Of a stretch of 64,000 nucleotides of DNA, positions 18,005-28,533 are shown piece after piece (position 1 is the stretch's first letter; each line of letters starts with the position of its first letter). A model generated the notes under the pieces. That model worked only from the letters and a program-made list of their open reading frames with translations, was not told the DNA's origin and searched no databases. The DNA is from Mucilaginibacter dorajii. GTDB taxonomy: Bacteria > Bacteroidota > Bacteroidia > Sphingobacteriales > Sphingobacteriaceae. Both the position numbers and the translations under genes were made by a program. The stretch covers positions 1-64,000 of the forward strand of contig NZ_JANTYS010000002.1 in assembly GCF_024808255.1 (NCBI RefSeq), read 5' to 3'.

Positions 18005-18669
18005 GAGCTGTTAAAAAATAAAAAGATCGTCATTGCGAGGAGTAAAATCCACGGACTGTGAAGGTGGGAATGACAATATAAAGCTATGTCATTGCGAGGA
18101 ACGAAGCAATCGCGAACTGTGCAGATTCGCCCTGTATAGCATGCGATTGCTTCGTGCCTCGCAATGACACGGTGGACTTGTCATGGATAGGAGGAACGAC
18201 GAAGACAACCGACCAAAGGGAGCTCATTAATACCTATAAAAATCAAATTATAATATTAATAATCCCCAAATTACAGGGCGGATTTGCATAGCGACTCTGT
18301 AAGTAGGGGATTGCTTCGTACCTTATAATGACGTCCACGCAAGTTGTTGATTATCAAATATGTTTTTTTTTGTAGAGACGCAATATTTTGCGTCTCCCGC
18401 TATACAGAGTGGATTTGTGAGATTTTAAATTTGCGTGTTGCATTTGCACGCGGGAGACGCAAAATGTTGCGTCTCTACACAAGCGCGTTAACGATGTCAT
18501 CACTATTTTTTTCAGGTTTATCCTTGATCGATACTCGCAATGACGGGTGTATAAAAATATATTTGAAAGAAAATTAAACAGGCTCTAAAATCTATAGAAC
18601 TTATTGCTTATTTAAAACGATAGGCCGATTTAAGGAAATTAACTCATCTTTATCCAGCTGATTTTCTCC
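18005..18669. repeat. Cluster of dispersed palindromic intergenic repeats
   Basis: A non-coding gap between convergent genes that holds several repeats. One is a large inverted repeat with 26-bp arms (18088-18113 and 18143-18168, one mismatch, outer ends GTCAT/ATGAC). Decayed pieces of the same unit lie at 18029-18040, about 18309-18332 and about 18535-18549. Another is a 29-bp inverted repeat at 18372-18400 and 18450-18478. The piece from about 18006 to 18074 is clearly similar to 40720-40787. Such GTCATTGCGAGG and GAGACGCAA units are common in genomes of this family. The ORF at 18344-18577 is a by-product of the repeat. Confidence 0.8.
18372..18478. repeat. Nested palindrome (GAGACGCAA family)
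   Basis: Arms 18372-18400 and 18450-18478 are 29 bp with a single mismatch. Each arm is itself a hairpin (GAGACGCAA, 4-nt loop, TTGCGTCTC), so a single strand could fold into a cloverleaf-like structure. It is non-coding and lies between convergent genes. Confidence 0.8.
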
Positions 18670-19101
18670 TTACTTTTTCTTGGTTAAATTTTGCATCATC
18701 GCCTCGGCTACTTCTACAAAAACCGATAATTTCTCTTCGCTGATGCCGGTGTTTGCCATTTCATTTACTTCCTTCACCTTCTTTTCAATATAGGGGATGG
18801 ATTTCAACGCGTTTGGTGATAGAGAGATTAAATGCTGCCGCCTGTCGGCCGGGTTGGTCTTCACCATCACTACCTCGTTTTCTTCCATTGAGAAAATGAT
18901 GTGTGCTACTCTTGATTTATCGATATGCAACAACTCTGCCAATTGATTTTGGGTGATTGGCTTTTTTTGTTTGGCCAGCGTTAATAACACCTCAAAGTGA
19001 TGATTCACTTTAAGGGAAGAGAGCTCCCTGCTCAGATTGCGGGTGTAAAAATAATTGATCAGCCTTAAGTTTTGCGATAGCAGTTCTGTGTTCTTCATCA
19101 T
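18670..19101 (-). CDS. MarR-family transcriptional regulator
   Basis: A 143-residue winged-helix regulator. The recognition region (about residues 50-80) reads ITQNQLAELLHIDKSRVAHIIFSMEENEVV, and the wing contains NPADRRQHLISLS, the classical MarR DxRR segment. It is the last gene of the RND pump operon, 3 bp after the second pump gene, so it is cotranscribed with the pump and probably controls it in response to a bound aromatic compound. Confidence 0.92.
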   Translation of the reverse strand: MMKNTELLSQNLRLINYFYTRNLSRELSSLKVNHHFEVLLTLAKQKKPITQNQLAELLHIDKSRVAHIIFSMEENEVVMVKTNPADRRQHLISLSPNALKSIPYIEKKVKEVNEMANTGISEEKLSVFVEVAEAMMQNLTKKK

Positions 19102-19104
19102 TTG

Positions 19105-22100
19105 CTACTTGTTATTTTGTTTTACTGATGCCTTGTATTCATTGTGTTGGGCGTGTGTTTCAGCAATATCATATTCCAGCTCGGGATCGATATTTTGTGC
19201 TTCTACTTTCCTTGCTTTTTCCATCAGTTCTTCATGATGTTCCTGCAAATAGGCCAATTGTTTTTTTCCATAGGAGAATCGGGTAAATAAAACAAAAAGC
19301 ACCGGCACAATAAATATGGAAATGGTGGATGAGGCAATCATTCCTCCTAAAACCGTCACACCTATGGTATTTCGTGATTCGGCGCCTGCACCGGTGGCTA
19401 ATACCAGCGGTAATACACCTAAAATGAAAGCCAGTGAGGTCATAATGATTGGCCGTAACCTGAGTCGTACAGCTTCCAGGGTGGATTTTACCAGCTCTTC
19501 ACCCCTATCCACCCTGATCTTGGCAAATTCCACAATCAGGATAGCGTTTTTTGCAGATAGACCGATCAACGTGATCAACCCTATCTGTGCGTAAACATTA
19601 TTGGTAATGGTTGGCACGGCGGTAAGCGCCAGGATGGCACCAAACGCGCTTATCGGCACGGCCAACATCACCGAAAATGGCACCGACCAGCTTTCATACA
19701 ATGCCGCCAGAAAAAGGAACACAAACATGATTGAGAACATGAAAATGTATACCGTAGTTGACCCTGCCTTTAATTCCTCATAACTTAAGCCTGAAAACTC
19801 ATAAGTGTACCCGCGTGGTAACGATTTGGCGGCCAACTCTTTTAAAGCCTCAATAGCTTGCCCGCTGCTGTACCCCGGCGGGATAGAGCCATCAACCTCG
19901 GCCGAGCGAAAGATATTGAAGTGAGTGATAAGCGGGGCGGCCACTATAGGCTTATAACTGATCACGGCACTTAGCGGAAGCATTTGCCCCGCCGAATTGC
20001 GCACATAATATTTATTCATATTAGAGATGAGCGCCCGGTAAGCTGTATCGGCCTGTACAACTACGTGGTAGGTGCGGTTATACAAGGTAAAGTTGTTGAC
20101 AAACAAACTGCCCATGTAGGCCTGCATGGTAGAAAAAACATCAGAGATGTTGATGCCGAGTTTCTCGCATTTTTCCCGATCCACATTAAGCTGATAGCTT
20201 GGTGTATGGGCTGAAAAGTAACTGTACGCTCCAGTCGTTGCGGGATTGGCTTTTGCTGCCGCCACAAACTTTTTAACTACTTTTTCAAAGGTGTAAATAT
20301 CATCGGTTGAGTTACCCTGCTCAATTTGCATGCTGAAACCTGCAGCCTGGCCAATACCCCTGATGGGGGGCGGCTGGGCAACTACCACGTTGGCATTTTT
20401 GATACCCGCTTTGGCAATTTTTTGCTTGATCACATTCATCAGTCCCGGCACACGGGTATCAGGCGTGGTACGGTCATCCCAGGGGGTAAGCATGCAAAAC
20501 ATGGAGCCGTTGTTGGAGTTGGCCCCACCATTCAGGATGTTAAAGCCCGATATGGCCGTATAATGCTGAATCCCCTTGGTTGAAGCCACAATTTTCATGA
20601 GCTTGCTCATCACGTTTACCGATTGGATAGTAGATGAAGCCTCTGGCAATTGATAGGTTACGTACAATCGCCCCCCATCTTCTGCCGGAACAAACCCCGA
20701 GGGTTTTACTTTGAACAGCAGGATCGTACCCACACAAATACATACCAACAGAATAACAATATACCGTGCGCCTTTAATACTACGGTGTACGCCATTGGTG
20801 TACTTGAAAGTTATTCGCTCAAACATCCGGTTAAAGCCCCTGAAAAACCTATCGAGCCAGTTTGATTTATCCGTTACGGGCTTGGTAGGTTTCAATAATA
20901 AAGTACAAAGCGCCGGGGTTAAGGATAAAGCAATAAATGCCGAAAGGATCACCGAGATAGCAATAGTGATGGCAAATTGCTGGTATAACCGCCCAACTAT
21001 CCCCGGGATAAAACCAACAGGCACAAATACCGATGCCAGGATGAGTGCGATAGCGATAACCGGTGCCGAAATTTCTTTCATGGCATGATAGGTAGCCTCT
21101 TTGGGCGACATGTGCTGCTCATCGATATAATGCTGCACTGCCTCTACCACAATAATGGCATCATCTACTACAATCCCTATCGCCAGGACAAAACCAAACA
21201 TGGTTAAGGTGTTAACGGTAAAGCCTAAGGGGATAAAAAAGATGAACGTAGCCAATATGGATACCGGGATGGCCAATATTGGGATCAGTGTTGAGCGCCA
21301 GTTTTGAAGGAACAGGAACACCACAATGGCCACTAAAATAAGTGCTTTAATCAGCGTACCTATCACCTCCTGCATCGATACTTTGATAATAGTTACCGAT
21401 TCAAATGGCACCACGTAATCAACATCTTTGGGGAATGATTTTTTTAATTTGGCCAAAGCAGCATATACGTTTTCTGCAGTTTGCAGGGCGTTGCTTCCCG
21501 GCGATTGATAGATCTGGATGGTAGAGGCCCGGTTACCATCCACAAAAGCATTACTTGAAAATGTGAATTTGCCCAACTCAACCCTCGCCACATCTTTAAG
21601 GTGCACCAGCTGACTGGTGCCCGGGATGCTTTTCACCACAATGTTTTCATAATCCTTTACCTTGTTGAGCATGCCATTTACCAATATGCCGGTTTCGTAA
21701 GTTTGAGCGGCATCCTGCGGTGGGGCACCAACCGAGCCCGCGGCAACGTACACGTTTTGCGCGTTTAAGGCAGCAGTTACATCGGCTGGAGTTAAGCTAT
21801 AGGATGCCATTTTATCGGGGTTCATCCAGATGCGCATGCTGAAATTATCGGTACGGGCGCTTACATCGCCCACACCGGGCACGCGCAAAATAGCATCCTG
21901 GATAAACGTACTGGTGTAGTTATCTAAAAAGGTAATATTATGACTGTGCTTTGGCGAGTAAATAGCTACCAACATCAACTGGTCGGGGTTACTGGCGCGT
22001 ACCGTTAAGCCCAATTTACTTACTACAGATGGCAGCAAGGGTGCGGCTATACCCACACGGTTTTGAACGTTTAGCGCCGCTATATGTACATTGGTGCCTA

Positions 22101-22389
22101 TTTTAAAAGTTACCCTGATACCCATGCTGCCGCTATTGGTGCTGGTGCTGGTCATGTACTCCATACCCGGGGTACCATTTACCTGTTCCTCTATGGGCGT
22201 GGCTATATTTTGCTCCACGGTTTGCGCATCGGCACCCGTGTATGACCCGTTAACCGATACACTGGGCGGCGAGATATTGGGGTACTGATCAACCGCGAGG
22301 TTAACCAGGCAAATTACCCCGGCAATCATCAACACCAGCGATATCACGATGGCGGTTACGGGCCGCTTTATAAATGTATTTGAAATCAT
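19105..22389 (-). CDS. RND multidrug efflux pump, inner-membrane subunit (HAE1 type, second copy)
   Basis: A 1094-residue AcrB-like proton antiporter with 12 helices and two large periplasmic porter regions. It starts with the typical FIKRPVTAIVIS helix. The proton-relay Asp pair is in GIVVDDAIIVVEA of helix 4 and the partner Lys is in GLSAKNAILIVEF of helix 10, so it should be active. The charged cytoplasmic C-terminus ends in AQHNEYKASVKQ. It lies 6 bp after a closely similar paralogue and 3 bp before the marR gene, all under one promoter. It may form homotrimers or mixed trimers with that paralogue. Confidence 0.95.
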   Translation of the reverse strand: MISNTFIKRPVTAIVISLVLMIAGVICLVNLAVDQYPNISPPSVSVNGSYTGADAQTVEQNIATPIEEQVNGTPGMEYMTSTSTNSGSMGIRVTFKIGTNVHIAALNVQNRVGIAAPLLPSVVSKLGLTVRASNPDQLMLVAIYSPKHSHNITFLDNYTSTFIQDAILRVPGVGDVSARTDNFSMRIWMNPDKMASYSLTPADVTAALNAQNVYVAAGSVGAPPQDAAQTYETGILVNGMLNKVKDYENIVVKSIPGTSQLVHLKDVARVELGKFTFSSNAFVDGNRASTIQIYQSPGSNALQTAENVYAALAKLKKSFPKDVDYVVPFESVTIIKVSMQEVIGTLIKALILVAIVVFLFLQNWRSTLIPILAIPVSILATFIFFIPLGFTVNTLTMFGFVLAIGIVVDDAIIVVEAVQHYIDEQHMSPKEATYHAMKEISAPVIAIALILASVFVPVGFIPGIVGRLYQQFAITIAISVILSAFIALSLTPALCTLLLKPTKPVTDKSNWLDRFFRGFNRMFERITFKYTNGVHRSIKGARYIVILLVCICVGTILLFKVKPSGFVPAEDGGRLYVTYQLPEASSTIQSVNVMSKLMKIVASTKGIQHYTAISGFNILNGGANSNNGSMFCMLTPWDDRTTPDTRVPGLMNVIKQKIAKAGIKNANVVVAQPPPIRGIGQAAGFSMQIEQGNSTDDIYTFEKVVKKFVAAAKANPATTGAYSYFSAHTPSYQLNVDREKCEKLGINISDVFSTMQAYMGSLFVNNFTLYNRTYHVVVQADTAYRALISNMNKYYVRNSAGQMLPLSAVISYKPIVAAPLITHFNIFRSAEVDGSIPPGYSSGQAIEALKELAAKSLPRGYTYEFSGLSYEELKAGSTTVYIFMFSIMFVFLFLAALYESWSVPFSVMLAVPISAFGAILALTAVPTITNNVYAQIGLITLIGLSAKNAILIVEFAKIRVDRGEELVKSTLEAVRLRLRPIIMTSLAFILGVLPLVLATGAGAESRNTIGVTVLGGMIASSTISIFIVPVLFVLFTRFSYGKKQLAYLQEHHEELMEKARKVEAQNIDPELEYDIAETHAQHNEYKASVKQNNK

Positions 22390-22395
22390 CCTTAA

Positions 22396-25300
22396 TTAGC
22401 TTTTATGTAATGCACGGGATTTTTCAATCTCATATTCCAGTTCGGGATCAATGTTTTGGGCCTCCACTTTTTTGGCTTTCTCTGCCAGGTCGGCTTTATG
22501 CGCCTGTAGGTATTCCAGTTTTTCTTTACCGTAGGAGAAGCGGGTGATGAGCACAAATAATACCGGCACTATGAAAATAGCTAAGGTAGATGCCGCTATC
22601 ATCCCCCCTAAAACCGTGAAGCCTATGGTTCTGCGAGCTACGGCGCCGGCCCCTGTGGCTAATACCAATGGCAAAACGCCCAAAACAAATGCAAGCGACG
22701 TCATGATAATTGGCCGCAACCTTAAGCTTACCGCTTCAAGTGTGGATTTGATGAGCTCCTCGCCCATATCTACCCGCACCTTGGCAAACTCCACAATCAG
22801 GATGGCATTTTTGGCCGCAAGCCCTATCAGCGTGATCAACCCGATTTGTGCGTACACGTTATTGGTTAAACTTGGTACCAGTACCAAGGCCAGGATAGCC
22901 CCCATGGCACCTATCGGCACCGCTAATAACACAGAGAACGGTACCGACCAGCTTTCATACAAGGCCGCAAGGAACAGGAACACAAAGGTGATAGAGAACA
23001 TGAAAATGTAAATGGTTGTCGACCCTGCTTTGATCTCTTCATAACTCAGGCCCGAAAATTCAAAATCATAGCCTTCAGGCAATGTCCTTTTAGCCAGTTC
23101 CTGCATGGCAGCAATGGCCTCGCCGCTGCTGTGCCCTTCAGCAGCAGAGCCGTCTACCTCCGCCGTGCGGAAGATGTTGAAGTGCGAGATCAGCGGTGGC
23201 GCATCAACAGGTTTATAGCTCATGAGCGTACCAAGAGGCACCATATCGCCGGCCGAGTTACGCACATAGTATTTGTCCATATTGGCAACTACTTTACGGA
23301 AAGCCGTATCGGCCTGTACCACCACATGGAAAGTACGGTTATAGGTGGTAAAGTCATTGATGTACAAACTGCCCATATAAGCCTGAATGGTAGTGAACAC
23401 ATCGGCTACGTTAACACCCAGCTTCTCACATTTTTCCCTATCCACAGTTAAACTATAGTTCGGCGTGTGCGAAGTGTAAAAAGTGAAGGCTTTTGAGATA
23501 ACCGGGTTTTTATTGGCGGCGGCCACAAACTTATCTACCACCTTTTGAAAATCCTGCAGGTTATCGGTAGTACTGCGCTGTTCAATCTGTAAACTGAAAC
23601 CAACCGTTGTGCCAATACCCGGTAAAGGCGAGGGTTGAATTACTTCTACGTTAGCATCCCGGATACCAGCATCAGAAATCCGTTTTTGCAGTTCACCTAT
23701 AATACCGGGCACCTGTTCTGTTGTTTTGCTGCGCTCATCCCAGGGGGCAAGCTGGCAATAAATGGTACCGTTGTTGGAGTTACTGGCATTGGTCACTACG
23801 TTTAAGCCCGATAGCGCCGCGTAATGTGCCACACCCGGCGTTGAACCGATAACCTTCATCAGTTTCGACATCACCTCAACCGATCTTGCGGTGGATGATG
23901 CAGGTGGTAACTGGAACGTAACATACAAATTGCCGTCATCCTCTGAAGGGATAAAGCCCGATGGCTTATGCTGGAACAAAAAGAACGTGGCCACGCAAAT
24001 ACACACCAGCAGGATCACGATAAAGCGCGATGCCTTTATGCTCTTTTTTACACCCTCGGTATACCTATCTGTTACCCTTTGAAACCAAGTGTTGAATTTG
24101 AAAAACAGTTTATTAATACCTTTAGCATCGGCATCAATGTGCGATGGTTTTAACAATAGTGTACATAATGCCGGCGTTAATGATAAGGCGATAAAAGCCG
24201 AGATAATTACCGATATGGCGATGGTGATGGCAAACTGCTGGTACAAACGCCCAACTATGCCGGGGATAAAGCCTACCGGCACAAACACCGCTGCCAATAT
24301 CAGCGCGATGGCGATTACCGGTGCCGAAATATCTTTCATGGCCTGGTAAGTAGCCTCCTTGGCCGACATGCCCTCATGATCAATATAATGTTGCACGGCC
24401 TCCACCACAATAATAGCATCATCCACCACAATACCTATCGCCAACACAAAACCAAACATGGTTAGGGTATTAATGGTAAAGCCCAGCGGTATAAAAAAGC
24501 AGAACGTACCAAAAATAGATACCGGGATAGCCAGAACCGGGATGAGCGTTGATCGCCAGTTTTGCAGGAACAGGAATACCACCACAGCAACCAGGCCCAG
24601 TGTTTTCAATAAGGTCCCCACCACATCTTCCATAGAAACCTTAACTACCGTAACCGATTCAAACGGAACCCGGTATTGTACGTCAGATGGGAAATTAGTT
24701 TTCAATTTTGCCAAAGCGGCGTATACACCGTTGGCAGTTTCTAAAGCGTTACTACCCGGTGCCTGGTAAATTTGCAGGTACGATGCCTTGTGTCCATCGA
24801 CAAAGGAGTTACTGGAGAACGTGAATTTACCCAACTCAACCCGGGCAACATCTTTCAAATAAACCAGTTGTCCGGTTGCCGGGATGGTTTTTACAATCAC
24901 CTTTTCAAATTCAGACACTTTACTTAGCCTGCCATTTACCAGGATGCCCAACTCATAAGTTTGACTGGAAGCCTGCGGCGGCACACCTGCAGTACCTGCC
25001 GCTACCTGCACATTCTGGGCATTAAGCGCGGCAATTACATCAGATGGGGTTAAGCTGTAAGCTGCCATTTTATCCGGGTTCATCCAGATGCGCATACTAA
25101 AATCATCTGTAAAGCGGTTAATGCTGCCCACACCAGGAACACGCAACAAGGCGTCCTGAATAAATATATTGGTGTAGTTATCTAAAAAAGTAATGTTGTG
25201 CGTGCCTTTGGGGGCGTAAATAGCCACCATCATGAGCATACTTGGGTTTACCGCGCGTACAGTTAATCCAAGCCTGCTTACCACGGCAGGCAACAGGGGG

Positions 25301-25647
25301 GTAGCGATACTTACCCTGTTTTGCACATCGAGCGCGGCAACATCTATATCCGTACCCATTTTAAAGGTTACGTTCATGCTCATTTGTCCGTTGTTGGTAT
25401 TGTTGCTTTGCATGTATTCCATGCCCGGAGTTCCGTTTACCTGCTCTTCAATGGGCGTGGCAACGGTTTGCTCAACCGTTTGCGCGTCGGCACCGGTAAA
25501 CTGGCCGTTAACCTGTACAATAGGCGGCGTAATATCGGGGTATTGATCTATCGGCAGCATGAGGATACTCACGGTACCGGTAATGATCAATACAATAGAT
25601 ATCACGATGGCCGTTACAGGTCTTTTTATAAAAGTATTAGCGATCAT
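22396..25647 (-). CDS. RND multidrug efflux pump, inner-membrane subunit (HAE1 type, first copy)
   Basis: A 1083-residue paralogue of the next gene, similar along the whole length, which indicates a tandem duplication. It retains the relay residues (GIVVDDAIIVVEA, GLAAKNAILIVEF), the porter and docking regions and 12 helices. The C-terminal tail contains the same KVEAQNIDPELEYEI segment. It follows the adaptor gene by 42 bp. The arrangement with one adaptor and one outer-membrane channel for two pumps resembles MdtABC of enterobacteria, where the two pump subunits join in one trimer; whether that applies here is not known. Confidence 0.95.
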   Translation of the reverse strand: MIANTFIKRPVTAIVISIVLIITGTVSILMLPIDQYPDITPPIVQVNGQFTGADAQTVEQTVATPIEEQVNGTPGMEYMQSNNTNNGQMSMNVTFKMGTDIDVAALDVQNRVSIATPLLPAVVSRLGLTVRAVNPSMLMMVAIYAPKGTHNITFLDNYTNIFIQDALLRVPGVGSINRFTDDFSMRIWMNPDKMAAYSLTPSDVIAALNAQNVQVAAGTAGVPPQASSQTYELGILVNGRLSKVSEFEKVIVKTIPATGQLVYLKDVARVELGKFTFSSNSFVDGHKASYLQIYQAPGSNALETANGVYAALAKLKTNFPSDVQYRVPFESVTVVKVSMEDVVGTLLKTLGLVAVVVFLFLQNWRSTLIPVLAIPVSIFGTFCFFIPLGFTINTLTMFGFVLAIGIVVDDAIIVVEAVQHYIDHEGMSAKEATYQAMKDISAPVIAIALILAAVFVPVGFIPGIVGRLYQQFAITIAISVIISAFIALSLTPALCTLLLKPSHIDADAKGINKLFFKFNTWFQRVTDRYTEGVKKSIKASRFIVILLVCICVATFFLFQHKPSGFIPSEDDGNLYVTFQLPPASSTARSVEVMSKLMKVIGSTPGVAHYAALSGLNVVTNASNSNNGTIYCQLAPWDERSKTTEQVPGIIGELQKRISDAGIRDANVEVIQPSPLPGIGTTVGFSLQIEQRSTTDNLQDFQKVVDKFVAAANKNPVISKAFTFYTSHTPNYSLTVDREKCEKLGVNVADVFTTIQAYMGSLYINDFTTYNRTFHVVVQADTAFRKVVANMDKYYVRNSAGDMVPLGTLMSYKPVDAPPLISHFNIFRTAEVDGSAAEGHSSGEAIAAMQELAKRTLPEGYDFEFSGLSYEEIKAGSTTIYIFMFSITFVFLFLAALYESWSVPFSVLLAVPIGAMGAILALVLVPSLTNNVYAQIGLITLIGLAAKNAILIVEFAKVRVDMGEELIKSTLEAVSLRLRPIIMTSLAFVLGVLPLVLATGAGAVARRTIGFTVLGGMIAASTLAIFIVPVLFVLITRFSYGKEKLEYLQAHKADLAEKAKKVEAQNIDPELEYEIEKSRALHKS

Positions 25648-25689
25648 AGGATGTCTTCGTCTAAAATTTTTTGTTTGTTAATGTTACCA

Positions 25690-26871
25690 CTAACGGGCTT
25701 TACCGCCTGCGGATGGGCCTACCTTGTTGGCGGTGGTTATTTTTGAACCATCGTGCAGTAACTGCACGCCATCAACTATCACCCGTTCGCCCTCGTCAAT
25801 ACCACTTTTGATAATCATGTTGGGGCCAATGGTTTCGCCAACCTGTACCTTTTTCTGAAACGCTACCAGTTTTTTGATCTTGTTTTTTGCCGAATCGGCA
25901 CCCGCTTTAGGGTTGTTCATCATGGTATCTTTGGCGGTATACACAAAGTATTCGCCCATTTGCTCCACAACGGCTTTGCCCGGTACTACAATTTGCGGCC
26001 CCGGCTCCTGGTTGTGCACACGTACCACGCAGCTCATACCCACCCTTAACATCCCTTTAGGATTTGGAAATACCAGCCTGATGGTGATAGCGCCGGTTTG
26101 CGAATTCACCGCCCTGTCTATCACCGCTATTTTGCCGTTTACCGGGTAAAGCGAGTTATCTGCCAATAAAATGGTGAACAGCGAATCGGTTGGCTCGTGT
26201 TTGCTTTGCTGCAGGCGCTCAAATTTGGGCAGCTGTTTTTCGTTGATCACAAAATCAACAGCCATAGGGTCGTTGGTTGAAATAGTGTTTAACACAGTAG
26301 TGCCGGCGGTTACCACGTTACCCAATTTCACCTGGCTTAAGCCAATGGTACCATCAAAAGGTGCATATACTTCGGCGTAGCCTAAATTGGTTTTAGCCGC
26401 TCTTACCGCCTGGTCTGCCGATTTTACCTGGCTTTTGGCGTTATCAAAAGTGATCACGGCATGGTCATACAGCTGCTTGGCCACAGCATTATATTTATTG
26501 AGGTACTCATAGCGGTCAGCATCCTGCTGAGCCTGTAAAAGAGTCCCCTCGGTAACTTTACGATTGGCTACTGCGGCGTCATAGCTATCCTGGTAAATAC
26601 GTTTGTCTATTTCGTATAGCTTTTGACCTTTTTTAACCTCGGTTCCTTCGGTAAAAAATATGCCGGTTATGGCACCCTGCACCTGTGGCAACAAGGTTAC
26701 CTGGCTCAGTGCCGCCGTGGTTGACGGATACTTATCATAATACAAAACCCGCTTTGCCTTCACCTTGTACAGGTTTACGGGCACTTCGGTATTTTCGGGC
26801 GGCTGCTTCTTTTGGCAGGCGGCAAAAAGTACAATACTTATAACAATGGCATTTAAAAATACGCGCTTCAT
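25690..26871 (-). CDS. RND efflux periplasmic adaptor (membrane fusion protein)
   Basis: A 393-residue lipoprotein-type adaptor linking pump and TolC-like channel. The signal MKRVFLNAIVISIVLFAAC has a lipobox Cys19. Then come the lipoyl/barrel-sandwich half (VTLLPQVQGAITGIFFTEGTEVKKGQKL), a coiled-coil alpha-hairpin rich in Ala/Gln (about 90-155), the second lipoyl half (AEVYAPFDGTIGLSQVKLGN) and beta-barrel plus membrane-proximal domains. The in-frame ATG at 26928 would add 19 residues and overlap the tolC end; 26871 gives a proper lipoprotein signal. It is the second gene of the operon. Confidence 0.94.
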   Translation of the reverse strand: MKRVFLNAIVISIVLFAACQKKQPPENTEVPVNLYKVKAKRVLYYDKYPSTTAALSQVTLLPQVQGAITGIFFTEGTEVKKGQKLYEIDKRIYQDSYDAAVANRKVTEGTLLQAQQDADRYEYLNKYNAVAKQLYDHAVITFDNAKSQVKSADQAVRAAKTNLGYAEVYAPFDGTIGLSQVKLGNVVTAGTTVLNTISTNDPMAVDFVINEKQLPKFERLQQSKHEPTDSLFTILLADNSLYPVNGKIAVIDRAVNSQTGAITIRLVFPNPKGMLRVGMSCVVRVHNQEPGPQIVVPGKAVVEQMGEYFVYTAKDTMMNNPKAGADSAKNKIKKLVAFQKKVQVGETIGPNMIIKSGIDEGERVIVDGVQLLHDGSKITTANKVGPSAGGKAR

Positions 26872-26890
26872 CGGACTTGGTTTTTTAGCA

Positions 26891-28348
26891 TTAATAAGTG
26901 ATATCTCCCATCGCCTTTTCCAGGTCAATTTTGCTTGACAGCAGCTGGAAAAGCGAGTTAGTGTAATTGATTTCGGCTGTGATCAGGTTTGATTCCGCGG
27001 TGATCACGTTAAGATAGGCTACAATGCCCTGTTTGTATTGCAGGTTTACTACAAAGTAAACACGCTTAGCCATAGCCACGTTTTTACGCTGTACGTTAAA
27101 GCTAAACAGGTTGCTTTTGTAACCCGCCAATCCGGTAGTATATTCCTTGAATAATTGCGATTTAAGGTCGACCTCATCCCAATGAATCAACTGCTCCTGT
27201 AACTGCGATTTGTGTACATTATGCACCCTTGCAAAACCTGTAAATATGGGAATGCTAAGCGATACACCAACAATGGAGCTGGGGTACGATTTTGACAACA
27301 GGTTTGAAAAATTGTTGTTAGCGTATTGCAAACTGTAGTTGAAAAAACCGGATATGGTTGGCAAATAAGCATACTTGTAATAATTGGTAAGCTGCTGCTG
27401 CAAATCCTTGCGGGTTTCCACCTGGCGAAATTCGATCCGTTTTTCATATTGTAGCTGGCGGGTGGTATCAATCTGGATATCGGCCATCATTTGGGCGGTA
27501 TCAATGCTTACATTAAAATCCTTTTCGGGTTCGTATCCCATTAACTGCTTTAAAGCCGCGTATTGCGGGATGATATTTTCATTAGCCTGTTTTAACTGGG
27601 CTACCGAATTATTGAGGGTGATAGTGGCCTGCAGGTAATCGGTTTCATCTACAATCCCTCCTTTATACTGGTGATAGGTATCGCGTAGGTTTTTACCAAG
27701 CCGTGCGGTATCTTCCTTTAAAACATTGATCTGCTGTAAGGTGAGCAGCACATTATAAAACGACTTGCTCACTGCCGAAACCAGGTATATTTTGGTGCTA
27801 TCGGTAACCTGTTGTGCCTGTTTTACTAATAAGGGCGCGCTTTTTGCCGCGTACAAAAGGCTCGGGCTTAAAATGGCCTGCGATACCGCCAGCTCCGGGA
27901 TAAAGGTATTAGTGTAGCTGCTGCGAACTGTACTGGTAGAGCCGTTGCCGGTTGTTGTACCCGTGTTTGTAGAGATATTTGCATTTGATTGCTGTATATA
28001 ATGCACTACGTTACCGGTGGCGTTCACCTGCGGTAGCCAGGCAGCCAGGTTGATACTATTGGTAGTGTGAGCAATATCCACATTGATGAGGGCTTTGTTC
28101 AAGCCAGGCTGATGTATCAAAGCGTAATCAATACATTGTTTGAGGGTTAAATACTCCCCGCCGTTTTTACCGGCATCGGTAGCGTTAGGCATTATCGGAA
28201 AACCGACCGTACTGGTATCGGGCACATTTTCAGGTACAGGAAATTGCTTCTTCTTATTATTTTGCGCGGCAGCGGTTAATGATAAAGAAAGTAAGCCTGC
28301 AAATAAAAACGGCCTTAAGCCATAAATATTTATTGGTATGCGCGTCAT
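26891..28348 (-). CDS. TolC-family outer-membrane efflux channel
   Basis: A 485-residue outer-membrane factor. The signal peptide ends near SLTAAAQ (about residue 29). Two internally repeated helical-hairpin/beta-strand units follow, the second with the typical SIPIFTGFARVHNVHKSQLQ (OEP repeat) and the C-terminal helix with QGIVAYLNVITAESNLITAEINYTNS. It is the first gene of the five-gene pump operon, 19 bp before the adaptor start, and supplies the outer-membrane duct. Confidence 0.94.
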   Translation of the reverse strand: MTRIPINIYGLRPFLFAGLLSLSLTAAAQNNKKKQFPVPENVPDTSTVGFPIMPNATDAGKNGGEYLTLKQCIDYALIHQPGLNKALINVDIAHTTNSINLAAWLPQVNATGNVVHYIQQSNANISTNTGTTTGNGSTSTVRSSYTNTFIPELAVSQAILSPSLLYAAKSAPLLVKQAQQVTDSTKIYLVSAVSKSFYNVLLTLQQINVLKEDTARLGKNLRDTYHQYKGGIVDETDYLQATITLNNSVAQLKQANENIIPQYAALKQLMGYEPEKDFNVSIDTAQMMADIQIDTTRQLQYEKRIEFRQVETRKDLQQQLTNYYKYAYLPTISGFFNYSLQYANNNFSNLLSKSYPSSIVGVSLSIPIFTGFARVHNVHKSQLQEQLIHWDEVDLKSQLFKEYTTGLAGYKSNLFSFNVQRKNVAMAKRVYFVVNLQYKQGIVAYLNVITAESNLITAEINYTNSLFQLLSSKIDLEKAMGDITY

Positions 28349-28533
28349 GGCAAAACAGGTTGATGTTATAATGGATGACCTTTGATAGTCATTCTGATTA
28401 AATTTTCAAGAAGGAAACAGGGTTTGAGCGCCTCAAAGCTTCAATGCCGGTTAAGGCAACGAGTTTGACGCTATATTTACTGATGCCAGATGCGGGTAAG
28501 CATATGATCAGCAAATTAAAAAGATAATTAAAT

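Noticed and set aside
18344..18577. 77-codon frame between TetR and MarR genes
   Set aside because: It lies across the nested palindrome and only reads repeat DNA.
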